A stretch of 64,000 nucleotides of DNA from Brevibacterium epidermidis NBRC 14811 (GCF_001570805.1 NZ_BCSJ01000003.1:434001-498000); one strand, 5' to 3'; counted from the first letter of the stretch, positions 1 through 9,055 are shown. The notes: a model not told the origin generated them from the sequence alone. Translations and numbers: made by a program.

Positions 1-1506
1 CTCACCCCGCCGACCCTGGGCTCTCCCGGACGCCAGCAGGCGCTGGAAGCGAAGACCGCCTCGGCGGATTCCGGGAAGATCCCCGAGGACTCCATCGATC
101 AGCTGGCCCAGGCCGTCGACGGACAGGCCCTGCAGGAGGGCAAGTCGACGGTGCGCTTCATCAACGACGGAGGCCCGGCCGACGGCACCATGTACGTCGT
201 CACCCCGGTCTACGCCGAACACGTCGGCGTCGACGGAATGAGGTCCGACACGGTCGTCGGCGCCGTCATCGTCGGCAGCTCCGCCGATTCGGTCCGCGAG
301 GGATTCATGGCACAGGGCAAATGGCTCATCGGCATCGCCGTGCTCACCCTCATCCTCGGCATCGGCTCGTCGTGGGTGACATCGCGAGGCCTGCGCCGGG
401 TCACCGGCGACTACGGCGCCGACGAGCTGCGCAGCATGCTCGACTTCTACTCCTCCGTGCTCACGGCGGTCTCCGAAGGTCTGCTGCTCGTCGACCGAGC
501 CCGCGGGATCGTGCTCATCAACACCGAGGCCCGGGAACTGCTGGGCATGCCTCCCGCCGGTGACGACGCGGACCCGGGCCCCACCTCGGCGGAGGAGATG
601 CCGCTGCGCGAACTCGACCTGCCCGAGGCGCTGCACGATCTGCTCGCGTCCGGCCGGTGGGCCCGCGACGAGATCCACTACACCGACGACCGCGTCCTCG
701 TCGTCAATCAGCAGCCCACCGAGGCGGCCAGCGATACGTGGGTCGTGACCATGCGCGATCACACGGAGCTGGCCGAACTCTCCGGCGAGCTCGTCTCCGT
801 GCGGTCCTTCTCCGATTCCCTGCGCGCGCAGACCCACGAATACGCGAACCGGCTGCACATGGTCGTGTCCCTGCTCGAGACCGGGCACGTCGACGAGGCC
901 ATCGACTTCGCGGCCAAGGACATCGACGATCTCAACCGGGTCAACGGGGACGGGTCGATGACCTTCGACCACCCCGTCCTCTCGGCCCTGCTGCTGTCCA
1001 AGATCTCCCAAGCCGCCGAGGCGGGCATCGAGATGACGGTGGACACCGCGGACCTCACGGGCAACCTCGGCGGAGATGATCGCGACCTCGCCACGATCCT
1101 CGGCAACCTCGTCGACAATGCCTTCGACGCTCTGAGCAGGCAGGATGTTCTGTCCGAAGACAAGAGGGTCCATGTCGAGCTCTCCGGTTCCGGCGGTCCC
1201 GGCGGATTCATGATCGAAGTCAGCGACGACGGTCCGGGCATCGATGAGGAGTACCTCGACGCGATCTTCGAACGCGGCTGGTCGACGAAGCACGACGGCG
1301 TCGAGACCGACCAGGGGCAGGGACGTCAGCAGACGGGGACCCGCGGAGTCGGGTTGTCCCTGGTCGTGCAGGCGGTCCGCCGCCTCGGGGGAGCCGTCGA
1401 CGTGCAGGGCCGTGGAGAGGACTGCGACCGATTCAAGGGCGCAGTGCTCACGGTGTGGCTGCCCGACCCCGGTAGTGCAGGCCAAGTCGAACACCACTCG
1501 ATGTAA
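1..1506 (+). CDS. Sensor histidine kinase, CitA/DcuS/DctS type (5' end outside window)
   Basis: The frame is open from base 1, so the N-terminus lies outside the window; an internal ATG at 151 is unlikely to be the start. Visible order: the end of an extracytoplasmic sensor region (MYVVTPVY, VVGAVIVG), one membrane segment (WLIGIAVLTLILGIG), a PAS-like region (LTAVSEGLLLVDRARG), then the kinase core. The H-box has the CitA-family form THEYANRLH, with the phosphoacceptor His at codon 279 of the visible part. ATP-binding motifs follow: LGNLVDNAFDAL (N box), SDDGPGID, and GTRGVGLSLV. This family senses citrate or C4-dicarboxylates and phosphorylates a partner regulator. A CitB-type regulator starts 55 bp downstream, so the two form one system. 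The ligand cannot be read from the sequence. Confidence 0.93.
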   Translation, partial: LTPPTLGSPGRQQALEAKTASADSGKIPEDSIDQLAQAVDGQALQEGKSTVRFINDGGPADGTMYVVTPVYAEHVGVDGMRSDTVVGAVIVGSSADSVREGFMAQGKWLIGIAVLTLILGIGSSWVTSRGLRRVTGDYGADELRSMLDFYSSVLTAVSEGLLLVDRARGIVLINTEARELLGMPPAGDDADPGPTSAEEMPLRELDLPEALHDLLASGRWARDEIHYTDDRVLVVNQQPTEAASDTWVVTMRDHTELAELSGELVSVRSFSDSLRAQTHEYANRLHMVVSLLETGHVDEAIDFAAKDIDDLNRVNGDGSMTFDHPVLSALLLSKISQAAEAGIEMTVDTADLTGNLGGDDRDLATILGNLVDNAFDALSRQDVLSEDKRVHVELSGSGGPGGFMIEVSDDGPGIDEEYLDAIFERGWSTKHDGVETDQGQGRQQTGTRGVGLSLVVQAVRRLGGAVDVQGRGEDCDRFKGAVLTVWLPDPGSAGQVEHHSM

Positions 1507-1561
1507 CGGGACTGCAACACGATCCAGGGCGCTGTCAAAGCGGTGAAGATAGACTGGCGGC

Positions 1562-2296
1562 ATGTCGGACACAACTACGCCTGAATCGAGCATCGGTGTG
1601 CTCGTCGTCGAGGACGAGGTGGTCGCCGCCCGTGCTCACGCGAAGTACATCGACCGCATCGAGGGCTATCACGTCGCGGGAGTGGCGAAGAACGCCACCC
1701 AGGCGATGGCTGCTGTCACGGGGCAGATCTACGGCCTCGACCCCTCCGGCATCCACCTCGTCCTCCTCGATATGAACCTGCCCGACGGGCACGGACTCCA
1801 GGTCTGCCGTGCCATCCGCGGTCAGCGCGTCGACGTCGACATCATCGCCGTCACCGCGGCCCGCGACATGCAGATCGTGCAGGAGGCTCTGTCCTATGGG
1901 GTCGCCCAGTACATCATCAAGCCCTTCACCTTCCCCGTATTCAAATCCAAACTCGAGGCATATTCGTCCTTCCGCAACCGCCTCGGCGGGGATTCGAACG
2001 ACGGCGAGGTCACCCAGACCGAGGTCGACAAGGCGATCTCGGCTCTGCGCACCCACACCGTGGCAGCGACTGCGAAGGGCGTGCCCGATGCGGTCCAGGC
2101 CGAGGTGAAGAAGCTGCTCAACGAGAACCCGGGTCAGTCCGCTGCCGAGTTGGCCGAAGGCCTCGGCGTCTCCCGAGTCACCGCTCGTCGCTATCTCGAA
2201 TCCATGGCCGACGCCGGCATGCTCGAGCGGCGTCCCCGGTACGGTTCGGCCGGACGTCCCGTCCTCGAATACACCGTCGTCCCCGACGCAGGCTGA
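1562..2296 (+). CDS. Response regulator, CitB/DcuR family
   Basis: 244 aa, the usual length for CitB/DcuR regulators. The N-terminal receiver domain carries the acidic pocket VVEDE, the phosphoacceptor Asp at about residue 70 (LLDMNLPDG) and the conserved Lys at about residue 120 (YIIKPF). The C-terminus has a winged helix-turn-helix (SAAELAEGLGVSRVTARRYL, about 195-215) as in DcuR/CitB rather than OmpR or NarL types. It lies 55 bp after the CitA-type kinase and is almost certainly its partner. Targets are probably uptake or catabolism genes for di- or tricarboxylates; no transporter is visible downstream, so they may lie upstream of the window. The start at the ATG is the first in frame; its ribosome binding site is weak. 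Confidence 0.93.
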   Translation: MSDTTTPESSIGVLVVEDEVVAARAHAKYIDRIEGYHVAGVAKNATQAMAAVTGQIYGLDPSGIHLVLLDMNLPDGHGLQVCRAIRGQRVDVDIIAVTAARDMQIVQEALSYGVAQYIIKPFTFPVFKSKLEAYSSFRNRLGGDSNDGEVTQTEVDKAISALRTHTVAATAKGVPDAVQAEVKKLLNENPGQSAAELAEGLGVSRVTARRYLESMADAGMLERRPRYGSAGRPVLEYTVVPDAG

Positions 2297-2318
2297 CTAT
2301 TCCGCGGATTCTGCACCG

Positions 2319-2399
2319 CTAGGTGGGCGAAATGGTCACGCTAGGTGGGCTAAATGGTCACGAAAAACCGTGGTCGGCGTGACCATTCTGACCACCTAG
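2319..2399. repeat. Two tandem 22-bp repeats plus a third inverted copy
   Basis: Within the 303-bp gap between the response regulator and the PBP gene. Two head-to-tail 22-bp units (2319-2340 and 2341-2362) differ at one base; both carry AATGGTCACG at their right end. A third copy lies inverted at 2378-2399 and matches 19 of 22 positions, so the inner unit and the inverted copy can pair around a 15-nt spacer. Several similar terminal repeats facing inward are a known property of IS21-family element ends; this could be a fused pair of solo ends with the transposase genes lost. That origin is inference. No coding sequence is seen in the gap. Confidence 0.75.
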
Positions 2400-2445
2400 T
2401 GGGTCCGGATGGCAGGAATACGTGACCGTGACCGATGCCCTGGGC

Positions 2446-2505
2446 ATTGTTGGGTCGATCCACGGCGTTCTGAGCGCCGAAACCGCCGTGGATCGACCTA
2501 ACAAT
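2446..2505. repeat. Long inverted repeat, 22-bp arms, 16-nt loop
   Basis: Arms 2446-2467 and 2484-2505 are reverse complements except for one position that could form a G-U pair in RNA. The loop contains a smaller GGCG/CGCC inverted repeat. No T run follows, so it is not a textbook terminator. It lies about 95 bp before the probable PBP start at 2600, so it may be part of that gene's leader, or a palindromic mobile or REP-like unit. A similar architecture is seen at 28845-28916. Confidence 0.8.
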
Positions 2506-2599
2506 CGGTCATGGACCGACGTGGCGGCGGGCTCTGCGTGCCCACCCGACCTGCCGCATGGCAATGGACATTGCGGAATCCCCGGTAGAGGATGGTTCC

Positions 2600-4522
2600 A
2601 TGTCGAAGAAGTCCCGGGTCTGGCTGGCCGTCTCACTCGTTATCGTGCTGCTCGCCGGAGCCGGGGTCTTCGCCCTCTTCCGGCTTCCGATGACGAAGTC
2701 CTCCGCCGCCGAGGCGGCCGCTCACGACCTCGCCGAAGAGCAGCTGAGCTCGGACATCTGGCATGAGAAGGACCTCGCCCAAGGGCTGTTCGACCGGGTC
2801 ACGAAGTCGTTGGGCAAGAGGGTCGACCTGCGGTCGGTCACCGTTGACGACATCACCGAGGCCGATGGCCGCACCGTGGCCACACTCGACTGGACCTGGG
2901 CGAACAACGACGGAGAGTCCTGGGAATACAGTTCCCAGCTGCCGTTGGAGAAGAGCGGACTCTTCTGGTGGGCGGATCTCACGGAGAAGGCCATCCACCC
3001 GAAGCTCGGCAAGGGCGGCAGCTTCGCACTGCGCGCGAATCCAGGCGGACGCGGGAAGATCCTCGGTGCCGATGACGAAGTGCTCATGGAGGATGGGAAG
3101 GTCATCGATATCGGCATCCACCCGAACCGGCTCGAACCCGACACCATCGGCAAGCTCGTCAAGGGGCTCAATGACGGCGTCGACTCCCTCGACCTCGACG
3201 CCGATGACCTCGAGAAGTCGGTCGATGACGCCGAGGACAATCAACTCGTCCCCGTCGTGACCCTGCGCGAAGACGACTACAAAGAGGTCAAGGGCGCCAT
3301 CCACGATCTGCCGGGAATCCTCTTCACCGAGGATACCCAGACCCTGACACGCTCCCGCGGGTTCGCCCAGGCCACACTCGGTTCGGCCGGACCCGCCAGC
3401 GCCGATGACATCGAGAAGTCCAAGGGCGAGATCATCGCCGGTGACATCGTCGGGCGCACCGGACTGCAGAAGACCTTCAACTCCCGCCTCGCAGGTCCCG
3501 GCAGCGTCGAAGTCTTCGCCAAGGGCGATGCGACCGACGACAAGGGTGGGAAGACGAAGCTGACGAGCCTGCACGCCTTCGAATCGAAGGACGGCGAGGA
3601 TCTCGAGACCACCCTCGACGTCGACATCCAGGCCGCCGCGGACAAGGCGGCGGCGACCGCGAAGAAACCCGCTGCTGTCGTCGCGATCCGCCCCAGCGAC
3701 GGCCATGTTCTCGCCGTGGCCAACCACGACCCGGGAGGAGCGGCCTGGGACCGAGCACTGAGCGGCCAGTACGCTCCCGGCTCGGTGTTCAAGATCGCCT
3801 CGGGGCTGGCGCTGCTCGACGCCGGGGTGAGTCCCGATGACGACATCGACTGCCCGAAGACCGTGAACGTCGGCGGCAAGAGCTTCAAGAACGCCGAAGA
3901 CGAAGTGCTCGGCAACGTCAGCTTCGCCGAGGACTTCGCACACTCCTGCAACACCGCCTTCGTCTCCTCCGGCGAAAAGGTCTCAGGCAGCGAGTTGGCC
4001 GATGCTGCCGCCCAGCTCGGCATGCTCGGCGACGCCTCGGCCATCGGCGCGAAGATGGCCTCGGTGCCGGCCGACGATGACGAGGTCACCCATGCCGCGC
4101 AGATGATCGGTCAGGGCAAGGTGCAGTCGAGCCCGCTGGCCGTGGCGACGATGACCGCCTCGGTCGAGGTGGGGGAGACGATCACCCCGCAGCTCGTCCT
4201 CGGAGATGCGGTCGAGGAGGCGGAGAACGACGACGGCAGCGACTCCCCGACGCTCGACGCGGACGCGGCGAAGGAGGTCTCCGAGATGATGCGCAAGGTC
4301 GTCACCGAGGGAACCGCCACCGATCTCGAAGATGTTCCCGGCGATCCCGTCCACGGCAAGACCGGAACGGCCGAATACGGCGACGAGACCCCGCCGCGCA
4401 CTCACTCATGGTTCGCCGGATTCCAGGGAGACCTGGCAGTGGCCGTCCTCGTCGAGGACGGCGGATTCGGCGCCGAGGCGGCCGTCCCGGTGGCGCACGA
4501 CTTCCTCGACGCGGTCAACTGA
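2600..4522 (+). CDS. Class B penicillin-binding protein (transpeptidase)
   Basis: 640 aa from the ATG at 2600, chosen over the upstream ATG at 2558 because AGAGGA sits about 9 bases before it and the protein then begins MSKKSRVWLAVS, a classic short cytoplasmic tail plus one membrane anchor. Residues about 35-140 look like the NTF2-like N-terminal domain of MecA/PBP3-type proteins, followed by a dimerisation domain, then the transpeptidase domain. All three active-site motifs are present: SVFK (Ser395, Lys398), SCN (449-451) and KTGT (587-590). It cross-links peptidoglycan outside the membrane and is a beta-lactam target. It stands alone between other operons, so it is probably an accessory class B enzyme rather than the division-cluster FtsI. 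Confidence 0.9.
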   Translation: MSKKSRVWLAVSLVIVLLAGAGVFALFRLPMTKSSAAEAAAHDLAEEQLSSDIWHEKDLAQGLFDRVTKSLGKRVDLRSVTVDDITEADGRTVATLDWTWANNDGESWEYSSQLPLEKSGLFWWADLTEKAIHPKLGKGGSFALRANPGGRGKILGADDEVLMEDGKVIDIGIHPNRLEPDTIGKLVKGLNDGVDSLDLDADDLEKSVDDAEDNQLVPVVTLREDDYKEVKGAIHDLPGILFTEDTQTLTRSRGFAQATLGSAGPASADDIEKSKGEIIAGDIVGRTGLQKTFNSRLAGPGSVEVFAKGDATDDKGGKTKLTSLHAFESKDGEDLETTLDVDIQAAADKAAATAKKPAAVVAIRPSDGHVLAVANHDPGGAAWDRALSGQYAPGSVFKIASGLALLDAGVSPDDDIDCPKTVNVGGKSFKNAEDEVLGNVSFAEDFAHSCNTAFVSSGEKVSGSELADAAAQLGMLGDASAIGAKMASVPADDDEVTHAAQMIGQGKVQSSPLAVATMTASVEVGETITPQLVLGDAVEEAENDDGSDSPTLDADAAKEVSEMMRKVVTEGTATDLEDVPGDPVHGKTGTAEYGDETPPRTHSWFAGFQGDLAVAVLVEDGGFGAEAAVPVAHDFLDAVN

Positions 4523-4619
4523 TCACCACCGAGGCGGCTCCGTCGGGCGGAGCGGCAACCGCAGCTGACCTGCGGCCGCCGCCTCCCGACGGGGACGCGC
4601 CCCCTGCTTCATGCGCGGA

Positions 4620-6221
4620 TTATTTCATGCGCAGCGACCGCATCACCTGAAGCGCACCGGACATGGCCTTCGCGAACGTCTTCTGGTCGAGAGGCCCAGC
4701 CGGCGCGATCGGGTGGAGGCGCTGCTCCGCGATCGTGTGCGAGTGCATGAACTGGTGGAGGCCCTCGGGGCCGTGCCGGTGGCCCATGCCCGAGGCCTTG
4801 ACTCCGCCGGCCGGAGCGTCGATGGATCCCCAGCTGGCCGGGTAGACCTCGTTGACGTTGACCATTCCGGATTCGACCTGACGCGCGATCTCACGCCCGT
4901 GGGAGCGAGAGTACACGGAGGCCGCGAGTCCGTAGTCGCTGTCATTGGCCGCAGCGATCGCCGCGGCGTCGGACGGGACCGAATAGACGGAGACGACGGG
5001 ACCGAACGTCTCCTCGCGATGCAGCTCGGCTGACGCGGGAACATCCGTGAGAACTGTCGGAGCGTAGAAATAGGGACCGAGATCGGGCACTGGGTGTCCG
5101 CCGGCAAGGACCGTGGCGCCGACGCTGCGGGCCTGTTCGACATGGTTGGTGATCGTCTCGAGCTGTTTCGGTCCCGCCAGGGTGCCCATGTCCGGGCCGT
5201 ACTCGAATTCGGCGCTGAGGCGGTAGGCGCGGGCCGCCTCGGCGAAATGGGCGCAGAAGGTCTCATAGAGGTCCTCGTGGACGTAGATGCGCTCGATGGA
5301 GATGCACAGCTGCCCGGCCGAGGAGAACGATCCGCGCACGGCACCTTCGACGGCCTTCTCCAGGTCCGCGTCGGCGGCCACGATCAGGGGATTCTTTCCC
5401 CCGAGCTCGAGTGCGGTCGGGAGCAGACGCTGCCCCGTCTCGGCGGCGATCGACCGTCCCGCGGCCGTCGACCCGGTGAATGAGATTCCGTCGGCACCGG
5501 CCATGAGCGCAGGCCCGACCTCGGACGACGGGCCGGGCACGAGCTGCCAGACCTCGGCGGGCAGGCCGGCGGCGATCGCCAGCCTGCGCATGAACACCGA
5601 GGTCAGCGTCGTCGTCGAATCGGGTTTGTGGACGACGGCGTTGCCGGCGGTCAGGGCCGCGAACAGGTCGGTCGCTCCCAGGGTGAGCGGGTAGTTCCAT
5701 GGGGTGATGAACCCGACCACTCCCAGCGGAGTGTGCGTGATCTCGGTGCGGGTGAGCACGGGGATGGCTCCGCGTCGACGTTCGGGCCGCAGATAGCGGG
5801 CGGCCATCACCCCGTAGTGGCGGAGCACGTTGTAGGTATCGAGGATCTCGTCATAGGCGTGGATGCGGGCCTTGCCGGTCTCGTACTGGATGATGTCGAG
5901 GAGCAGATCCTCATTGCGGACCAGCGCGGAATGCAGACGGGTGAGCACCTTCGCTCGGTGCTGAACCGATTGGGCGGCCCACGACTCGCCGGCGATGCGG
6001 GCCGTGGCGTAGGCGGCTTCGATGTCGGCAGGAGTGTTCCGAGTGAACCGGTCGACCTCTCGGCCGGTGAACGGTTCGACGCCGCGCATCACCTCGCCCG
6101 AACCGGAGGCATCCGCGTACGGATCGGTGTCGAGGAAGTCCCGCAGCGCCGCGGTGACATGCGAGGATGCGGTCCCGGCGGTGCCTGCTTCGGAGACGTG
6201 GGCGGTGGTGTCTGTGGTCAT
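4620..6221 (-). CDS. NAD(P)-dependent aldehyde dehydrogenase, succinate-semialdehyde dehydrogenase-like
   Basis: 533 aa starting at the ATG at 6221 (MTTDTTAHV), which has AGGAAG five bases upstream; a longer in-frame start at 6251 lacks one. It is a full aldehyde dehydrogenase: substrate/cofactor motif FITPWNYPL, nucleotide-binding FTGSTAAGR, catalytic Glu in LELGGKNP and catalytic Cys in SAGQLCIS. The opening region (GVEPFTGREVDRFTRNTPAD) and the ERRRGAIPVL segment resemble the actinobacterial GabD2 group of succinate-semialdehyde dehydrogenases. Substrate assignment is by resemblance only. It is divergent from the PLP enzyme at 6272, with only 50 bp between the starts, so the two promoters must overlap. 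Confidence 0.9.
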   Translation of the reverse strand: MTTDTTAHVSEAGTAGTASSHVTAALRDFLDTDPYADASGSGEVMRGVEPFTGREVDRFTRNTPADIEAAYATARIAGESWAAQSVQHRAKVLTRLHSALVRNEDLLLDIIQYETGKARIHAYDEILDTYNVLRHYGVMAARYLRPERRRGAIPVLTRTEITHTPLGVVGFITPWNYPLTLGATDLFAALTAGNAVVHKPDSTTTLTSVFMRRLAIAAGLPAEVWQLVPGPSSEVGPALMAGADGISFTGSTAAGRSIAAETGQRLLPTALELGGKNPLIVAADADLEKAVEGAVRGSFSSAGQLCISIERIYVHEDLYETFCAHFAEAARAYRLSAEFEYGPDMGTLAGPKQLETITNHVEQARSVGATVLAGGHPVPDLGPYFYAPTVLTDVPASAELHREETFGPVVSVYSVPSDAAAIAAANDSDYGLAASVYSRSHGREIARQVESGMVNVNEVYPASWGSIDAPAGGVKASGMGHRHGPEGLHQFMHSHTIAEQRLHPIAPAGPLDQKTFAKAMSGALQVMRSLRMK

Positions 6222-6271
6222 CGGCTTCCTAATCCATGTGACGTAGGTCATCGCAGGCTAGACTACCCAAT

Positions 6272-7564
6272 ATGGTGTCGAGTGGTCTCCGGGGTGCGCT
6301 GAAAGGAACCTGTGCACCCACCGCCGTCCTCGATCTCGACGCCTTCGACGCCAACCTCGACGCCCTGGCCGAACGCTCTCGCGGACTGCCGATCCGGCTG
6401 GCCACGAAGTCCCTGCGCGTGCCCGCCGCCATCGACCGGGCGCTCGCCCATCCCGCCTATTCCGGTGTGCTCGCGTATTCCGTCCCCGAGGCACTGTTCC
6501 TCCACGCCCGCGGCATCCGCGATATCGTCATCGGCTATCCCAGCCTCGACCGTCCCGCCCTGGCGCGGATGATCGCCGAGGCGGATGCGCTCTCGAACAT
6601 CACCGTGATGATCGATTCCGTGGACCACCTCGACATCATTGACGACGTCCGGAGATCCCTCGCCGAGGCGGGGCCGGGCTCCGCCCCGGAAGTGACCGTT
6701 CCGGACGGCACTGTCCCGGACGTGACCGCTCCGGGGGAGGACGCGACGAACCTCGCCGAGGCGGGAGCCGCCTCGGTGCGGGTGTGCGTCGACGTCGATT
6801 CCTCGTTTCGGCCGGTTGAATCCTGGTTGGGCGATCGCGTCCACATCGGGGCCAGGCGCTCGCCGATCCGGGATGCCCGATCAGCCGTCGCCTTGGCCCG
6901 GCAGGTGGCGGCTCGTCCCGGTTTCGACCTCGTGGGGATGATGTTCTACGAAGGCCAGATCGCGGGCACCGCCGACGCCGGACGAACGGTCAGGCAGGCG
7001 ATCGTGCGGGCCATGCAGAAGGCCTCGATCGCCGAACTCGCCGAACGACGAGCCGCCGTCATCGCCGCGGTCCGTGAGATCGCCGACCTCGAATTCGTCA
7101 ACGGCGGGGGAACCGGCTCGTTCGAGTCCAGTTCCGTCGAAGGCACACTGACCGAACTCGCCGCCGGATCCGGCCTCTTCTCTCCGGGACTCTTCGACGG
7201 CTACACGCATTTCCGGCACCGTCCGGCCGCGTACTTCGTGTCTCCCGTTGTGCGCAGACCCGGTCCCGGTTGGGTGACTGTCTTCAAAGGCGGGTTCATC
7301 GCCTCCGGAGTCCCCGCTCCAGACCGTCTGCCGACGATCGCATGGCCGCCGGGCCTCGAGTATTCCGGTCTCGAAGGCCCCGGAGAGGTGCAGACTCCGC
7401 TGACCGGGCCGGGCACGGACGCGCTGCGCATCGGCGATCTCGTGTGGTTCCGGCATGCCAAGGCCGGGGAGCTGGCCGAACATTTCAATGACTTCCAGGT
7501 CGTGTCCCAGGACCGCATCGGCGCTGTCTGGACCACCTATCGAGGAGAGGGACTCTTTCTGTGA
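6272..7564 (+). CDS. PLP-dependent amino acid deaminase/aldolase of the D-threonine aldolase / alanine-racemase-fold group
   Basis: 430 aa. The N-terminus (TAVLDLDAFDANLDAL, then LATKSLRVP with the Schiff-base Lys at about residue 50) is the start of an alanine-racemase-like TIM barrel. The C-terminal part resembles D-serine dehydratase-like / D-threonine aldolase domains (GGGTGSFESS; late YSGLEGPGEVQTPL and VWFRHAKAGELAEHF, where metal-binding His and Cys are expected; a Cys is not obvious). A low-complexity insert of about 25 residues (TVPDGTVPDVTAPG) occurs near residue 145. No ribosome binding site is visible and TAGACT lies just upstream of the ATG, so the transcript may be leaderless. 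Its stop overlaps the GTG of the next gene by four bases. Confidence 0.82.
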   Translation: MVSSGLRGALKGTCAPTAVLDLDAFDANLDALAERSRGLPIRLATKSLRVPAAIDRALAHPAYSGVLAYSVPEALFLHARGIRDIVIGYPSLDRPALARMIAEADALSNITVMIDSVDHLDIIDDVRRSLAEAGPGSAPEVTVPDGTVPDVTAPGEDATNLAEAGAASVRVCVDVDSSFRPVESWLGDRVHIGARRSPIRDARSAVALARQVAARPGFDLVGMMFYEGQIAGTADAGRTVRQAIVRAMQKASIAELAERRAAVIAAVREIADLEFVNGGGTGSFESSSVEGTLTELAAGSGLFSPGLFDGYTHFRHRPAAYFVSPVVRRPGPGWVTVFKGGFIASGVPAPDRLPTIAWPPGLEYSGLEGPGEVQTPLTGPGTDALRIGDLVWFRHAKAGELAEHFNDFQVVSQDRIGAVWTTYRGEGLFL

Positions 7565-8961
7565 GAGAAGTGCAGTCAGGGCGCGGCGAACGGGCCGGAC
7601 GCGGTGCGAAAAGCGGCTCGGCGAAGGGCCGGCACGCGTTTCGGAACTGGGCCGGGCACGTCCACGCGCATCCGCACACGTTCTCCAGTCCCGCCTCGGC
7701 GGAGGAATTATCGGAAATCGTCACAGCCGCTGCGGCGGCGGGGGACCGGCTGCGGGTCGTCGGGGCCGGACATTCCTTCACCCCCGTGGCCGCCGGCGAT
7801 GACGTCATGGTCAGCCTCGACGGTCTGTCGGGAATCATCGCCGTCGATGAGGCGCGCAAGCGGGTGCGCTTTGCCGCCGGCACTCGGCTGCGGGACATTC
7901 CCGGGCTGCTCGAACCCGTCGGCCTGGCCCTGGAGAATCAGGGAGACGTCAACCCGCAGGCCCTGGCCGGTGCGATCTCGACGAGCACGCACGGCACCGG
8001 GATCGGGTTCACGGGGTTCGCCGGGACCGTCACCGGACTGAGCCTGATGGGCCCCGACGGTGCGGTGCGCGAACTCTCGGCCGAGGCGGAATCGGAGGTC
8101 TTCGACCTCGCGCGGGTCAGCCTCGGCGTCCTCGGTGTCATCACCGAGGTCGAGCTCCAGTGCGTGCCGGTATTCGACCTCATCGCCGAGGAGAGGGTGG
8201 CCGGATTCGGTGAGCTCCTCGACGGGCTGGCCGAGCGGATTCGCGGGGCCGACCATTTCGAGTTCTACTGGTTCCCGCACACCGATTCGGTGCTGACGAA
8301 GACGAACACCCGGGTGGAGCCCGGGCAGGCCGGGCCGGGCCGCCTCGCCGAGGCGGGGGTGCGCAACCGTTGGCTCAACCTCCTCGACAAAGAGGTGGTG
8401 GAGAACGGAGCGCTGCGGTTGGCCGTCGAGCTCGGGGCGAAGGTTCCGGCCGTGGTGCCCTCGATCAATCGCATCGCCCAGTCGGTCGTGGCTGATCGGA
8501 CCTACCGGGCTCCGGGCCACGATGTGTTCGTCACCCCACGGCGGGTGCGGTTCAACGAGATGGAATACGCGCTGCCCTTCGGGTCCGGACCTGAAGCGAT
8601 TCGGGAGATCCGTGACGTCATCGAGGCCAAGGGGTGGACGATCTCCTTCCCTCTCGAGGTCCGGTGTGCCGCCGCCGACGATGTGCCGCTGTCGACGGCA
8701 TCGGGGCGGGAGACGATGTACATCGCCGTCCACCGCTTCATCAAGGAGGACTTCGCCGAGTACTTCCGCGTCGTCGAGGAGATTCTGTGCCGGCACGGCG
8801 GCCGACCGCACTGGGGCAAGATCCACACTCGTACCGCCGCTGACCTGCACGAGCTCTATCCGCGATTCGCGGACTTCTGCGATCTGCGGGCTCGACTGGA
8901 TCCGGAGGCCATGTTCGGCAATCGCTTCACCGACTCGCTGTTCGGCGTCGCCCGCGGCTGA
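7561..8961 (+). CDS. FAD-linked D-arabinono-1,4-lactone oxidase-type oxidoreductase
   Basis: 466 aa, GTG start inside the stop of the preceding gene (GTGA overlap). It opens with the FAD-binding PCMH fold: FSSPASAEELSEIV, RVVGAGHSFTPVA (the GHS segment common to aldonolactone oxidases), QGDVNPQALAGAISTSTHG and SLGVLGVITEVELQ. The C-terminus has the aldonolactone oxidase signature RPHWGK followed by LYPRFADFCDLRARLDPEAMFGNRF. Members oxidise aldonolactones or sugar alcohols with O2 or a quinone/cytochrome. Coupling to the PLP enzyme implies co-translation; a joint pathway is inferred only. No signal peptide is seen, so it is probably cytoplasmic. Confidence 0.9.
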   Translation: MREVQSGRGERAGRGAKSGSAKGRHAFRNWAGHVHAHPHTFSSPASAEELSEIVTAAAAAGDRLRVVGAGHSFTPVAAGDDVMVSLDGLSGIIAVDEARKRVRFAAGTRLRDIPGLLEPVGLALENQGDVNPQALAGAISTSTHGTGIGFTGFAGTVTGLSLMGPDGAVRELSAEAESEVFDLARVSLGVLGVITEVELQCVPVFDLIAEERVAGFGELLDGLAERIRGADHFEFYWFPHTDSVLTKTNTRVEPGQAGPGRLAEAGVRNRWLNLLDKEVVENGALRLAVELGAKVPAVVPSINRIAQSVVADRTYRAPGHDVFVTPRRVRFNEMEYALPFGSGPEAIREIRDVIEAKGWTISFPLEVRCAAADDVPLSTASGRETMYIAVHRFIKEDFAEYFRVVEEILCRHGGRPHWGKIHTRTAADLHELYPRFADFCDLRARLDPEAMFGNRFTDSLFGVARG

Positions 8962-9005
8962 GGTCGTTCGACGTCATCCGCTGCTGAGGGGCGGTCAGTT
9001 GACAG

Positions 9006-9055
9006 GTGGTCGCAAACGGATACTGGCGGTCGAGAAGTGGTCGCAAACGGATACT
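9006..9055. repeat. Perfect 19-bp direct repeat, 31-bp period
   Basis: The 19-mer beginning GTGGTCGCAAACGG occurs at 9006-9024 and 9037-9055 without mismatch. It lies in the gap between two convergent genes, starting 44 bp after the oxidase stop. No gene or clear hairpin explains it. It belongs to the set of post-stop tandem repeats described in the findings. Confidence 0.85.

Noticed and set aside
2633..3943. 436-codon antisense frame in the PBP gene
   Set aside because: Shadow frame; the sense gene has all three PBP active-site motifs.
8999..9004. TTGACA as a -35 promoter box
   Set aside because: It lies between convergent genes with no gene start downstream and no -10 at the right spacing.
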